Assembly (NCBI GenBank): GCA_038237745.1
Contig: JBBRYJ010000008.1
Span: 62,001-126,000 of the forward strand
DNA: 64,000 nt
Origin: DASQEH01 sp038237745
GTDB taxonomy: Bacteria; Actinomycetota; Actinomycetes; Propionibacteriales; Nocardioidaceae
Reading direction: 5' to 3'
The notes beneath the pieces are model-generated. The model was not told the DNA's origin and did not search any database. It was given only the letters and a program-made list of their open reading frames with translations. The translations under genes were made by a program, and so were the position numbers. Each line of letters starts with the position of its first letter. Within the stretch, counting starts at the first letter, position 1. Positions 1 to 9,419 of this stretch are shown here, in pieces.

Positions 1-91
1 GACGGGCGCCGGTCGAACCTTGGCGGGGTCGCCGTCCGGCCCGGACCCGGTCGGAACCCGGTGCCGGGGAGCTGCGCGGTCGTGAGGCCAT
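1..91 (-). CDS. ftsB: Septum formation initiator FtsB/DivIC-like, N-terminus only
   Basis: An ATG on the minus strand at 89-91, five bases after the enolase stop, opens a frame that stays open to the left edge. The 30 visible residues (MASRPRSSPAPGSDRV...) are Pro/Arg/Ser/Gly rich, like the disordered cytoplasmic tail of actinobacterial FtsB/DivIC. No domain lies inside the window, so the call rests on position: ftsB follows eno in most Actinomycetes. The real protein would continue with one membrane segment and a coiled coil that joins the divisome. It would be co-transcribed with eno. Confidence 0.5.
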   Translation of the reverse strand, partial: MASRPRSSPAPGSDRVRAGRRPRQGSTGAR

Positions 92-96
92 CAGCG

Positions 97-1383
97 TCAG
101 CTCGCGGCGAACCGCGGGAATGCCGACCGGCCGGCATACCGGGCAGCGTTGCCGAGCTCCTCCTCGATGCGGAGCAGCTGGTTGTACTTCGCCACGCGCT
201 CCGACCGTGCCGGGGCACCCGTCTTGATCTGGCCGCAGTTCGTCGCCACCGCCAGGTCGGCGATCGTGGTGTCCTCGGTCTCACCGGAGCGGTGGCTCAT
301 CATGCAGCGCAGGCTGTTCCGGTGGGCGAGGTCGACGGAGTCGAGGGTCTCGGTGAGGCTGCCGATCTGGTTGACCTTGACGAGCAGAGCGTTGGCTGAC
401 CGCTCCTCGATACCTCGTCGTAGCCGCTCCACGTTGGTGACGAAGAGATCGTCGCCGACGATCTGGACCATCCCCCCGAGTGAGGCGGTCATGGCGTTCC
501 AGCCCTCCCAGTCGTCCTCGTCGAGCGGGTCCTCGATGGACACGATGGGGTAGGCCGATGCGAGCTCGGCGTAGTAGTCGGTCATCTCGCCGGATGACCT
601 CTGGGTCCCCTCGAACGAGTAGGTCCCGGAGTCGGCGTCGAAGAACTCGGATGCAGCGACGTCGAGGGCAAGCGCGATGTCCGTCCCGAGGGTGAGGCCC
701 GCACTCTCCACAGCGGACGCGATGAGGTCGAGCGCCTCCCGGTTGGATCCGAGACTCGGCGCGAAGCCGCCCTCGTCCCCCAGACCCGTGGAGTAGCCGT
801 GCTGCTTGAGCACAGCCTTGAGGGCGTGATAAACCGAAACGCCCTGCTCGAGGGCCTCGGCGAACGTCGGCGCACCGAGGGGCGCCACCATGAACTCCTG
901 TACGTCGACGTTGCTGTCGGCATGCGCCCCCCCGTTGAGGATTTTCATCATCGGTACCGGTAGGAGGTGGGCGTTGGGGCCGCCGACGTAGCGGAACAGC
1001 GCCAGTCCGGCAGACTCGGCGGCTGCCTTGGCAACGGCGAGCGAGACCCCGAGGATGGCGTTCGCGCCGAGGTTCGCCTTGTTGGCGGTGCCGTCGAGGT
1101 CGACGAGCATCTGGTCGACCGCGCGCTGCTCGTCGGCTGAAGCGCCGAGGATGGCATCGGTGATCGCGCCGTTGACCGCCGCGACCGCCTTGCCGACTCC
1201 CTTGCCGCCGTACCAGTCGCCCCCGTCACGGAGCTCGACGGCCTCGAACTGGCCGGTCGATGCCCCGGACGGGACGGCTGCCCGTCCCACCGCACCGTCG
1301 TCCAGACCGACTTCGACCTCGATCGTCGGGTTGCCACGGGAGTCCAGGATCTCGCGTGCGTTGACAGCAATGATCTGGGCCAC
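97..1383 (-). CDS. eno: Enolase (phosphopyruvate hydratase)
   Basis: Converts 2-phosphoglycerate to phosphoenolpyruvate in glycolysis; a cytosolic, Mg-dependent enzyme. The 428-residue length is normal. Visible signatures: the N-terminal ILDSRGNPTIEVEV strand near residue 12, the catalytic DEGGFAPS loop (Glu204), metal ligands near Asp241, Glu284 and Asp311, the catalytic Lys in LLVKVNQIGS (Lys336), and the enolase signature MMSHRSGETEDT near 361-372. Loop residue Ser157 in GGAHADSNVD is usually Asn. The gene lies between mazG and ftsB on the same strand, the standard actinobacterial order. Confidence 0.98.
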   Translation of the reverse strand: MAQIIAVNAREILDSRGNPTIEVEVGLDDGAVGRAAVPSGASTGQFEAVELRDGGDWYGGKGVGKAVAAVNGAITDAILGASADEQRAVDQMLVDLDGTANKANLGANAILGVSLAVAKAAAESAGLALFRYVGGPNAHLLPVPMMKILNGGAHADSNVDVQEFMVAPLGAPTFAEALEQGVSVYHALKAVLKQHGYSTGLGDEGGFAPSLGSNREALDLIASAVESAGLTLGTDIALALDVAASEFFDADSGTYSFEGTQRSSGEMTDYYAELASAYPIVSIEDPLDEDDWEGWNAMTASLGGMVQIVGDDLFVTNVERLRRGIEERSANALLVKVNQIGSLTETLDSVDLAHRNSLRCMMSHRSGETEDTTIADLAVATNCGQIKTGAPARSERVAKYNQLLRIEEELGNAARYAGRSAFPRFAAS

Positions 1384-1422
1384 GTCGGCTGCTCCTCAGG
1401 CTTGCTCGGGGTTCGGGTCAGC

Positions 1423-2472
1423 CTAACGGCGTCGAGGTGATGTGCCTTGCAGGGCACGCTGTTCTCCAGCGCGCACGTCGGTCATTACCTGGCGAACCCG
1501 CCGGCGGAGCGCCTGCTCGGCGTCGAGTCCGTCGCGACCGGCGGCTGCCACGAGCCCGAAGAGCACCTCGCCGAGGGACTCGGCAGTGAGCCCTGCCGCC
1601 TCGACCGGATGGGAGCCCGCCACGGCATCTCGGCCTCCCATCCGGTCGACCACCTTCGCGGCAAGGCTCAGCGCCGGTAGGCCTGGTGGGAGACCGTCCA
1701 TCACCGAGGCTCGTGACTTCTCGGCGGACTTGATGTCCTCCCAGGCACTCTGGACACCGCTCGGCCGAGTGAGGTCGTGCGGACCCTCCGAGCCGGCGGC
1801 GACGGCCTCGGCCGCGAATACGTGTGGATGTCTCCGGACCAGCTTGTCGACGATGGCAGACGCCACGTCGTCGATCCCGAACGGTGCCGAGTCGTGCTCC
1901 TGTGCCATCCGGGCATGGAAGAGCACCTGGAGCAGCAGGTCACCAAGCTCCTCGCGCATGTGGTCACGATCGCCCGACTCGATGGCCTCGACAGCCTCGT
2001 AGGTCTCCTCGACCAGGTACCGCACGAGAGACTCGTGAGTCTGGTCACGGTCCCACGGGCAGTCAACCCTCAGGCGGTCCATCACCTCGACAAGGTCGAG
2101 CAGTCGAGCGCCCATGGGGTCGTACGAGCCGACGACCACCTCAATCTGGACGTCGTCGCCGGTCCGGCCCGAGTCCGCGCGGCGCACCACCTCGGTGGCG
2201 ACCGTCCTGATCAGCCGGGGGTCGCCGTCGTCGGCTGCCAGCCAGACAAGGTCGTGCTGCTCGGCGAGCGCCAGGAGCCTCGCGGCAGACGCATCCGGCA
2301 TCTCCTCGACCGCCAGCCCTTCCGCGGCGACGGCTAGGGCGAGTGGAGACCGTACGTCGTGTGCCGCGATCATCGTGGCCGTGTGAAGACACTTCCAGGC
2401 CTGACCGGTGAGTAGCCCGGCGGGAAGCCGCGGCGAGGTGACGAGGACCGCAAGGCGGCCCACCCGGTCCAC
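1423..2472 (-). CDS. mazG: Nucleoside triphosphate pyrophosphohydrolase MazG
   Basis: House-cleaning enzyme that hydrolyses (d)NTPs, including damaged ones, to NMP and pyrophosphate. The alpha-helical MazG core begins near residue 125 and carries the Mg-binding pair EETYE (155-159) and EELGD (174-178), then HARMAQE. The first ~120 residues form the extra N-terminal domain seen in actinobacterial MazG. The frame opens at GTG 2472; a GTG three codons in (2463) is equally good, with residues VGRLAVLV. It lies 7 bp after the lipoprotein gene and 39 bp before eno, so probably one transcript. Confidence 0.93.
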   Translation of the reverse strand: MDRVGRLAVLVTSPRLPAGLLTGQAWKCLHTATMIAAHDVRSPLALAVAAEGLAVEEMPDASAARLLALAEQHDLVWLAADDGDPRLIRTVATEVVRRADSGRTGDDVQIEVVVGSYDPMGARLLDLVEVMDRLRVDCPWDRDQTHESLVRYLVEETYEAVEAIESGDRDHMREELGDLLLQVLFHARMAQEHDSAPFGIDDVASAIVDKLVRRHPHVFAAEAVAAGSEGPHDLTRPSGVQSAWEDIKSAEKSRASVMDGLPPGLPALSLAAKVVDRMGGRDAVAGSHPVEAAGLTAESLGEVLFGLVAAAGRDGLDAEQALRRRVRQVMTDVRAGEQRALQGTSPRRR

Positions 2473-2478
2473 CGGGCT

Positions 2479-3204
2479 TCAGCAGACCTGGGACGCCGGC
2501 AGAGCCGAGGCGTCGGCCTGTGGGTCGGACGCGGCCGCCTCACCCGCCACTGCCACATCGGAGACCGGGTCAGAGAGCGACCCGGAGGTGCCCTTGACGG
2601 CCGACCCCGTCCAGACACCGTACGCCGGGTTGACGGTGACATCCTGCTTGGACGCATAGGTCTCCAGGTACGTGGTCGCGGCGGCGCTCTTGTCCGTGGT
2701 GACCTGCTGCATGGTCGTGATCGACGGGTCCGTGAGGTGCGCACCGATGAGCTTGACCTGGTCGGACGAACGACTGAAGTCCTGGAAGAACCCGCGTAGG
2801 ACGTCGGCGTCGGTGTCGCTGAGGCCTGAGGGAAGCTGGTTCTGCGCTGCGGCGGCACTGACCTCGGCAGCGGTGACGTTCAGCTTCATCGCCGCCGCCG
2901 CCCTGTCAGCGAGGTCGAACTGGACCAGCGCTTGCGTGATGGTGGCCCGCAGGTTCGCGAGGGACGTCTCACCGGCCGGCTGACCCCCCGCCTGCGCGTT
3001 GGCCGCCGTATAGGCGCAGGCCGCCAGGACAACCTCGTCGACGTGGTTCTGGGAGATGGCGTCGCCGTTGATGGTGGCGGCTGCTCCCGGGCTGAGGTGC
3101 GTCCCGCATCCAGACAAGGCGCCGACAAGGAGGAGCGCCATCGCGGCCGACGCTGGCAGGCGGGGCCGTCGAGCGCTGCGCGCCGCGCGGCGGCTGGTAC
3201 TCAC
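2479..3204 (-). CDS. SurA-N-like lipoprotein, probable extracytoplasmic folding factor
   Basis: A 241-residue exported lipoprotein. After an Arg-rich start comes a hydrophobic stretch (AAMALLLVGALSGC) ending in a lipobox, LSGC, with Cys near residue 33. The next segment, AATINGDAISQNHVDEVV, matches the start of the SurA/PrsA N-terminal domain. No parvulin PPIase domain follows, so it is a SurA-N-only protein. Homologous small lipoproteins sit between mfd and mazG in streptomycetes and relatives. A folding or chaperone role is inferred from the fold; the client is unknown. Confidence 0.8.
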   Translation of the reverse strand: MSTSRRAARSARRPRLPASAAMALLLVGALSGCGTHLSPGAAATINGDAISQNHVDEVVLAACAYTAANAQAGGQPAGETSLANLRATITQALVQFDLADRAAAAMKLNVTAAEVSAAAAQNQLPSGLSDTDADVLRGFFQDFSRSSDQVKLIGAHLTDPSITTMQQVTTDKSAAATTYLETYASKQDVTVNPAYGVWTGSAVKGTSGSLSDPVSDVAVAGEAAASDPQADASALPASQVC

Positions 3205-3255
3205 GGCTGCACACTCCTCAAGGTCGGGTGTCTGGTCCCTGGTCGCTGCTCCGGG

Positions 3256-6200
3256 TCACGGCGAGGTGCCGGCGATGACGTCGTCGATGACCTGAGCGGC
3301 CCAATCTAGTACCGCCTCGTCCCGGACCGGCTGCCCACCGACGCCCGCCGACATGGGTCGTGGCACCAAGATGCTACGCAGAGCGGACTTGACGACGCTT
3401 CTCGGGTAGAGGCGATCCAGCCGGACCCGCTTGGAGTCGGGCAGGTCGACGGGTGAGAAGCGGACGAAGTTGCCTTGCCCGTTGACCTCGGTGACCTTGG
3501 CGGAGCGTGCCTTGACACGCAGGCCCGCCACAGCGAGCAGGTTCTCGACGGAGGCGGGCAGCGCGCCGTACCGGTCGACGAGCTCCGACCGCACCTCGTC
3601 GACCTGCTCGGAAGACCTGACCTCGGCGAGCCGCTTGTACATCTCCAGACGCAGCCGCTCACTCGGTATGTAGGAGTGGGGCAGGTGCGCGTCGACCGGC
3701 AATTCGATCCTGACCTCCGGCTCCTCGGCGGCGCCTTCTCCGCGGAACTCCGCCACCGCCTCCCCGACCAGCCGAACGTAGAGATCGAAGCCCACCTCCG
3801 CGATATGACCGGACTGCTCGCCGCCGAGCAGGTTCCCCGCGCCCCGGATCTCCAGGTCCTTCATCGCGACAGCCATCCCGGCGCCGAGGTCGGAATGCTG
3901 CGCGATCGTGGCGAGCCTGTCGTGCGCAGTCTCGGTCAGTGGCTTCTCGGGCGGGTACAGGAAGTAGGCGTAGGCGCGTTCGGCACCGCGTCCGACCCTG
4001 CCCCGCAGCTGGTGGAGCTGCGACAGACCGAGGAGGTCGGCTCGCTCGATGATCAGCGTGTTGGCGTTGGCCACGTCCAGACCGGACTCGACAATCGTCG
4101 TGCACACCAGCACGTCGGACTTGCGCTCCCAGAAGTCGACCATGACCTGCTCGAGCTGGTGCTCGCGCATCTGGCCGTGCGCCGCCACGACCCGGGCCTC
4201 CGGTACCAGCCGGGCCAGGTGGGAGGCCGCCTTGTCGATGCTCTGCACCCGGTTGTGGATGTAGAAGACCTGGCCCTCCCGAAGGAGCTCGCGGCGCACC
4301 GCGGCAGTGACCTGCCGGTCGTCGTAGCTGCCGACGAAGGTGAGAACGGGGTGTCGCTCCTCCGGCGGCGTGGCGATCGTGGACATCTCGCGGATGCCCG
4401 TGATCGCCATCTCGAGCGTACGGGGGATGGGCGTGGCCGACATGCTGAGCACGTCGACAGCCGTTCGCATCTGCTTGAGTGCCTCCTTGTGCTCGACGCC
4501 GAACCGCTGCTCTTCGTCGACGATGACCAGCCCGAGGTCCTTGAGCGTGATGTCGCTGTTGAACAGCCGGTGCGTCCCGATCACCACGTCGACGGTGCCG
4601 GCTGCGAGCCCGGCGATGACGTCGGCGGCCTCGGCATCGCTCTGGAAGCGGCTGAGCGGCTTGACGATGACAGGGAAACCCGCGAAACGCTCGACGAATG
4701 TCTGTTGGTGCTGCTGAACGAGCAGAGTGGTCGGCACCAGGACGACAACCTGCTTTCCGTCCTGAACCGCCTTGAACGCTGCCCGGATGGCGATCTCCGT
4801 CTTGCCGTATCCCACGTCTCCGCAGATGAGCCGGTCCATCGGGACCGCTTGCTCCATGTCGCGCTTGACCTCCTCGACGCTCGCGAGCTGGTCGGGGGTC
4901 TCGACGTAGGGGAACGCGTCCTCGAGCTCTCGCTGCCAGGGCGAGTCAGGCCCGAACGCGTGCCCGCGGGTGGCCTGCCGGGCGGCGTACAGCTTGATCA
5001 GCTCTGCGGCGATCTGGCGGACTGCCTTGCGGGCGCGCCCCTTGCGCCGGTTCCAGTCCGAGCCACCGAGGCGGTCGAGCGACGGATGCTCGCCGCCGAC
5101 GTAGCGGGTCACCTGGTCGAGCTGGTCGGTGGGGACGAAGAGCCGGTCGGCGGGCTGGCCGCGCTTCGAGGCGGCGTACTCGATCAGCAGGTACTCGCGG
5201 GTCGCCCCGGCGACGGTCCGCTGAGCCATCTCGACGTACCGGCCGACGCCGTGCTGCTCGTGCACGACGTAGTCGCCGGGTAGCAGCTCGAGCGGGTCAA
5301 CCTGCTTTCGCCTGCGCGAAGGCATCCGCCGGGAGTCCTTGACGGTCGTGCGCTGACTGGTGATGTCGTCACCGGTGAGGACGACGAGGCCGATACCCGG
5401 GGAAACGAAGCCGTGCTCGAGGCTCCCCTGGACGACCTCGACGACTCCGCTGCCCTGAAGGGGGACGAGGTGACCGGCCGTGATGTCGTCGACGAGGCGG
5501 GCAGCCACGTCGTTGTCCCCGAGGAGCTCGACGAGCCGCTCGCCCGGTCCGTGGCCCTCGGTCACGAGTACGACGTTCGCTCCGTCGCGCACGAAGCCGG
5601 CGATGTCGCCGACCGCCGCGGTGGTGTCTCCCCGATAGGTCTCAGCGGCACGGATGTCCAGCGCGATCGTCTCGACGGCGCTGGACACGTCGACGTCGAT
5701 CGCCACGATCTCGCCGGTCTCCGTCCGCAGCGGCGCCGCGGGCGCGCTGTCGTCGTACGTCGCCGCCGCACCAGCGAGCACCTCGCCGGCTGCCGTTGAC
5801 TTGTCGAAGCCGAACGGAGACAGCGACCACCACGACATACCCCGGGCAAGGGCATGGGTGCGGACGTCTCCCAGCGTGCGGTAGGCCGCCGCGCCGAGGT
5901 CGATCGGTGCCGTGCCACCGCCGGCCGCCGCAGCCCAGGAGGCGTGCAGAAACTCCTGGCTCGTCGCGACCTGGTCGTGGGCGCGGCCCCTGACCCGCTC
6001 CGGGTCGCAGACGAGCACGACGGCGTCGGGCGGCACCAGGTCGACGAGCAGCTCCATGTCGTCGACCAGCGCGGACGCCAGCGACTCCATCCCCTCCACG
6101 GCATGGCCCTCGGCCAGCCTGTCGAGCATGTCCCCAAGCTCCGGGTGGTCGGCGGCGAGGTCGCGGGCACGCCGTCGCACCTCGTCGGTGAGCAGCAGCT

Positions 6201-6927
6201 CGCGGCAGGGCGGAGCCCACAGTCCCTGGGGGACCGCGTCGAGAGAGCGCTGGTCGCCCACGGCGAAGGACCGGATCTCCTCGACCTCGTCTCCCCAGAA
6301 CTCGATCCGAACCGGGTGCTCCTCGGTAGGCGGGAAGACGTCGACGATGCCGCCCCGCACCGCAAACTCGCCGCGTCGTTCGACCAGGTCGACGCGGTGG
6401 TACGCGGCCGCGGCCAACCGCCGCACGACGTCGTCGAGCTCCACCACGTCGCCGCTCCGCAGCACGACCGGCTCGAGGTCACCCAGTCCCTTGACCTGTG
6501 GCTGCAGCACCGACCTGACCGGCGCGACGAGCACCGTCACACGACCCTGCCTGGCCGCAGCGTCGTCGGGATGACTGAGCCTGCGGAGGACCGCGAGCCT
6601 GCGGCCGACGGTGTCGGAGCGTGGCGAAAGACGCTCGTGCGGCAGGGTCTCCCAGGCCGGATAGTCGGCGACGCGCTCCGCCTCGATCAGGCAACGCAGC
6701 GCGGCGACGATCTCGTCACTCTCCCGGGCCGTCGCCGTCACCACGAGGACGGTCTTGTCGACGCCGCCACTCGATGCCGATGCCGTCAACGCAGCGGCCA
6801 CGAACGGCCGCATCGCCGCCGGGGCGGTCAGGTCGATCGTCGCCGCGACGCCCTGGCCCGCACGGGCGACAGCCGCGGCCAGCGATGGCTCCGCGGCGAC
6901 AGCACTGGTCAGAGCGTGAAGAGACAT
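3256..6927 (-). CDS. mfd: Transcription-repair coupling factor Mfd
   Basis: DNA translocase that removes stalled RNA polymerase from lesions and recruits UvrA. Full length at 1,223 residues. Domains in order: UvrB-like N-terminal module, a CarD-like RNA-polymerase-interacting domain (LLPGDYVVHEQHGVGRYVEM), a RecG-like helicase with Walker A GDVGYGKTE and DEEQ box (VDEEQRFGVEHKE), the SATPIPRT motif III, the helicase C half (VVAAHGQMRE, QLRGRVGRG), and the C-terminal autoinhibitory TRCF domain. It starts the gene run into the lipoprotein, mazG and eno. The 602-residue plus-strand frame inside it is antisense shadow. Confidence 0.98.
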   Translation of the reverse strand: MSLHALTSAVAAEPSLAAAVARAGQGVAATIDLTAPAAMRPFVAAALTASASSGGVDKTVLVVTATARESDEIVAALRCLIEAERVADYPAWETLPHERLSPRSDTVGRRLAVLRRLSHPDDAAARQGRVTVLVAPVRSVLQPQVKGLGDLEPVVLRSGDVVELDDVVRRLAAAAYHRVDLVERRGEFAVRGGIVDVFPPTEEHPVRIEFWGDEVEEIRSFAVGDQRSLDAVPQGLWAPPCRELLLTDEVRRRARDLAADHPELGDMLDRLAEGHAVEGMESLASALVDDMELLVDLVPPDAVVLVCDPERVRGRAHDQVATSQEFLHASWAAAAGGGTAPIDLGAAAYRTLGDVRTHALARGMSWWSLSPFGFDKSTAAGEVLAGAAATYDDSAPAAPLRTETGEIVAIDVDVSSAVETIALDIRAAETYRGDTTAAVGDIAGFVRDGANVVLVTEGHGPGERLVELLGDNDVAARLVDDITAGHLVPLQGSGVVEVVQGSLEHGFVSPGIGLVVLTGDDITSQRTTVKDSRRMPSRRRKQVDPLELLPGDYVVHEQHGVGRYVEMAQRTVAGATREYLLIEYAASKRGQPADRLFVPTDQLDQVTRYVGGEHPSLDRLGGSDWNRRKGRARKAVRQIAAELIKLYAARQATRGHAFGPDSPWQRELEDAFPYVETPDQLASVEEVKRDMEQAVPMDRLICGDVGYGKTEIAIRAAFKAVQDGKQVVVLVPTTLLVQQHQQTFVERFAGFPVIVKPLSRFQSDAEAADVIAGLAAGTVDVVIGTHRLFNSDITLKDLGLVIVDEEQRFGVEHKEALKQMRTAVDVLSMSATPIPRTLEMAITGIREMSTIATPPEERHPVLTFVGSYDDRQVTAAVRRELLREGQVFYIHNRVQSIDKAASHLARLVPEARVVAAHGQMREHQLEQVMVDFWERKSDVLVCTTIVESGLDVANANTLIIERADLLGLSQLHQLRGRVGRGAERAYAYFLYPPEKPLTETAHDRLATIAQHSDLGAGMAVAMKDLEIRGAGNLLGGEQSGHIAEVGFDLYVRLVGEAVAEFRGEGAAEEPEVRIELPVDAHLPHSYIPSERLRLEMYKRLAEVRSSEQVDEVRSELVDRYGALPASVENLLAVAGLRVKARSAKVTEVNGQGNFVRFSPVDLPDSKRVRLDRLYPRSVVKSALRSILVPRPMSAGVGGQPVRDEAVLDWAAQVIDDVIAGTSP

Positions 6928-6962
6928 GGGTCGATGCGGGTCAGCGAGATGTCAGCCGGACG

Positions 6963-7784
6963 TCAGCGGCCGTGTTCTGCCCAGTAGTCCCGGACGAAGC
7001 CCGTGACGTCGTCGGCCAGCTCCGGACGGCATACGAGAAGGTCCGGAAGCCAGACGTCCTCCTGGTTGTAGGCGAGCGGCGCCCCATCTGCCCGGCTCGT
7101 GAACAGCCCTGCCGCTCGGGCGACCACGACGGGTGCGGCCGAGTCCCATTCGTACTGACCTCCGGCGTGCACGTAGATGTCTGTGACATCGCGCACGACC
7201 GAGATGACCTTCGCCCCCGCTGACCCCATGGCTACGAGGTCGGCCCCGATCTGCTCCGCCAACGGGGCGACGAAGTCCGGTGGTCGGGTCCGGCTCACGG
7301 CGATCCGTGGGCGTTGGCTCGTGCGGGCCGGCACCACGGGAGGGTCGGCCGTGCCGAAGGTGGTGGACATCCCCGGCTGTGCAACGGCCCCCGCGACGAG
7401 GTCGCCGTCCTCCCAGAGCGCCACGTGGATGGCCCAGTCGTCGCGCGGCGGCTCGGAGTACTCGCGCGTCCCGTCGAGAGGGTCGACGATCCAGACGCGG
7501 CTGCTCGTCAGACGCGCCGAGTCGTCCTTGCCCTCCTCGCTGAGGACGGCGTCGTCCGGCCGGTAGGACGACAGAAGCTGCATGAGGATGCGGTGGCCGA
7601 GCGCATCTCCGGCGTCCTTGAGCTGTCGGCCTTCGAGCCCTTCGCCCCGCAGCCCCTCGAGGCGTTCACCGGCGACCGTCGCCGCCCAGGCGGAGAGCAG
7701 GTGGTCGTCGTGGACGACCTCGTCGGGGGCGTCGGGCAGGTCGAGACCGGCCTCTTCGAGCGGGGCAGGCGTCGGATCCGTCAC
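6963..7784 (-). CDS. cysQ: Inositol monophosphatase-family phosphatase, CysQ-like
   Basis: Probably a 3'(2'),5'-bisphosphate nucleotidase that recycles PAP from sulfate assimilation or sulfotransferases, or a related inositol phosphatase. Family motifs: LSEEGKDD (metal-binding Glu pair), the signature WIVDPLDGTREY, and the C-terminal YEWDSAAPVVVARAAG. I place the start at GTG 7784 (VTDPTPAPLEE), giving 273 residues, because the in-frame extension upstream is Arg-rich and unlike the family. It is separated from mfd by 35 bp. A PAP phosphatase would serve the sulfotransferase at 27.8 kb, but that link is inference. Confidence 0.88.
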   Translation of the reverse strand: MTDPTPAPLEEAGLDLPDAPDEVVHDDHLLSAWAATVAGERLEGLRGEGLEGRQLKDAGDALGHRILMQLLSSYRPDDAVLSEEGKDDSARLTSSRVWIVDPLDGTREYSEPPRDDWAIHVALWEDGDLVAGAVAQPGMSTTFGTADPPVVPARTSQRPRIAVSRTRPPDFVAPLAEQIGADLVAMGSAGAKVISVVRDVTDIYVHAGGQYEWDSAAPVVVARAAGLFTSRADGAPLAYNQEDVWLPDLLVCRPELADDVTGFVRDYWAEHGR

Positions 7785-7883
7785 GACGCGAACTCTGCCA
7801 CATACGAACGGTGCGCTCTGCCACCCGGCGTCGACGAAGCGGAGGAGGCGAACCCGTCGCCGAGCCACGCGGGCGACCGTCCA

Positions 7884-8471
7884 TCAGCTGTTGAAGAGGT
7901 TCTGCGTACGCTCCAGGCCGTCAGTCAGCAGGGACTCGACCGCGTCGGCCGCTCGTTGGACGTGCAGGTCGAGCTCCCGGCGTTGATTGGACGAGAAGGC
8001 CGTCAACACGAAGTCCGCAGTGTCCTGCCGCCCGGGTGGACGTCCGATCCCGACGCGAACCCGGTAGTACTCTCCGGTTCCGAGGGAGCGACGTATCGAC
8101 TTGAGCCCGTTATGCCCATTGTCGCCACCGCCGAACTTGACGCGCAGGTCGCCGTACGGCAGGTCGAGCTCGTCGTGGACGATGACGAGGCGCTCTGGTG
8201 GCACCTTGTAGAAGGCCAGCAGGCTCTGCACGGGCCCTCCCGACTCGTTCATGTAGCCGCGGCCACGGCCGAGCACGGTTCGCACGCCGGGGACGCCGGC
8301 CAGCCGGCCCTCGATCGACGTGGCCCGACCGCCGCGCTGCGCCTTCCAGCTGCCACCCATCCGAGCGGCCAGCTCGTCGGCGACGACGTACCCGACGTTG
8401 TGGCGGGTCGCCTGATGCCCCGGCCCCGGGTTGCCGAGTCCGATGACCACCCAGCCGTCGTACTCCGCCAT
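7884..8471 (-). CDS. pth: Peptidyl-tRNA hydrolase
   Basis: Releases peptides from peptidyl-tRNA that has dropped off ribosomes. With the start at ATG 8471 (MAEYDGWVVIGLGNPG) the protein has 195 residues, the usual length. Motifs: GLGNPGPGHQATRHNVG, containing the catalytic His; GRGYMNESG; and HDELDLPYG..KFGGGDNGHNGLKS, the PTH signature. A longer frame to 8507 would overlap the rplY stop and adds an Arg-rich tail not seen in the family. It follows rplY by about 32 bp; rplY-pth is a conserved actinobacterial pair. Confidence 0.97.
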   Translation of the reverse strand: MAEYDGWVVIGLGNPGPGHQATRHNVGYVVADELAARMGGSWKAQRGGRATSIEGRLAGVPGVRTVLGRGRGYMNESGGPVQSLLAFYKVPPERLVIVHDELDLPYGDLRVKFGGGDNGHNGLKSIRRSLGTGEYYRVRVGIGRPPGRQDTADFVLTAFSSNQRRELDLHVQRAADAVESLLTDGLERTQNLFNS

Positions 8472-8503
8472 CGCAGATCGTGACCTCCGCAGCAGGCGGA
8501 GGG

Positions 8504-9184
8504 TCACTCCTCGGTCGGGCCCGCGTCGCCTTCTGTCGACGCATCGGCTCCGGCGTCCTCGCCTTCGTCGGACGCCTCGGGCTCGTCGTGCTCCACACCG
8601 AGGTCCGCCTCGGCCTCGGCAAGCTCCGCCTCGACCTCCTCGGCCGTCGGGGCGGCCGAGATGTTGACGATCAGAGACTCCTCGTCGAGGCCCAGCACCG
8701 AGCCGGCAGGCAGTACAAGGTCGCGAGCCAGGATCTGGGTGCCTGCGGGCAAGCCTTCGATGTCGACCTCGACGGCCTCGGGAAGGTGGGTCGCCTCCGC
8801 CTCGATCGGGACCGTGTTGTGCTCCACCGCGACCAGGGTCTCAGGGGCGGCCTCGCCGACCAGGACCACCCGTACGTCGACCGTCACCTTCTCGCCTCTG
8901 CGGACGACGATCAGGTCCGCGTGCTCGATGAAACCTCGGATCGGGTCACGCTGCACCTGCTTCGGCAGGGCGAGCTGGCTGGTGCCGTCGAGCTCGATGG
9001 ACAGAAGGGCGTTGGCCGTCTTGAGAGCAAGCATGAGGTCGTGGCCAGGGAGGGTGACATGGACCGGGTCCAGCCCATGGCCGTACAGCACGGCGGGAAC
9101 CTTGTTGGACCGACGGATCCGGCGGGCCGCACCCTTGCCGAACTCCGTTCGGGGCTCAGCCTGGATCTTTACCTCTGAAGACAC
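8504..9184 (-). CDS. rplY: 50S ribosomal protein L25 (CTC/TL5 type)
   Basis: 5S rRNA-binding protein of the large ribosomal subunit. At 226 residues it is the long CTC form: an N-terminal L25 domain (EPRTEFGKGAARRIRRSNKV, AVLYGHGLDPVHV) and a TL5 C-terminal beta domain (LEVDIEGLPAG-like region), ending in a long acidic Glu/Asp/Ala tail. The ribosome-binding site AAGGAGTGA lies just upstream on the minus strand (near 9195-9203). A promoter-like pair about 165 bp upstream (9347-9375) would give a long 5' leader. It precedes pth. Confidence 0.97.
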   Translation of the reverse strand: MSSEVKIQAEPRTEFGKGAARRIRRSNKVPAVLYGHGLDPVHVTLPGHDLMLALKTANALLSIELDGTSQLALPKQVQRDPIRGFIEHADLIVVRRGEKVTVDVRVVLVGEAAPETLVAVEHNTVPIEAEATHLPEAVEVDIEGLPAGTQILARDLVLPAGSVLGLDEESLIVNISAAPTAEEVEAELAEAEADLGVEHDEPEASDEGEDAGADASTEGDAGPTEE

Positions 9185-9346
9185 GGGAACTCACTCCTTG
9201 AAGCGCAGCGCATGACCACGAAGCTGAGCGGGGACGGCACCTGCGAGGGACGGCGACGGGACTCTTGCGTCACCGGACGCGAGGCCTGCACACGTCTCGA
9301 CCACGTCGATCACGGAGCGCTGCTCCCTCGCCACGGCAACCTGGCG

Positions 9347-9375
9347 ATCTTAGCCGTCCCCCAGGTCTCTGTGGA
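9347..9375 (-). promoter_or_regulatory. Candidate promoter for rplY-pth
   Basis: On the minus strand, TCCACA (9375-9370) and TAAGAT (9352-9347) are separated by 17 bp, close to the sigma-A consensus (4/6 and 5/6). It lies in the 235-bp gap between prs and rplY, which holds no other gene. If used, the rplY leader would be about 160 nt. Confidence 0.4.
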
Positions 9376-9419
9376 AATCCTGCGGCCAGGCCGACGAGGC
9401 GTGGCTCTGGACCGCTGGC

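Noticed and set aside
3475..5283. 602-residue plus-strand frame
   Set aside because: It is antisense to mfd, Asp/Arg/Leu-rich, with no domain; a GC-rich shadow.
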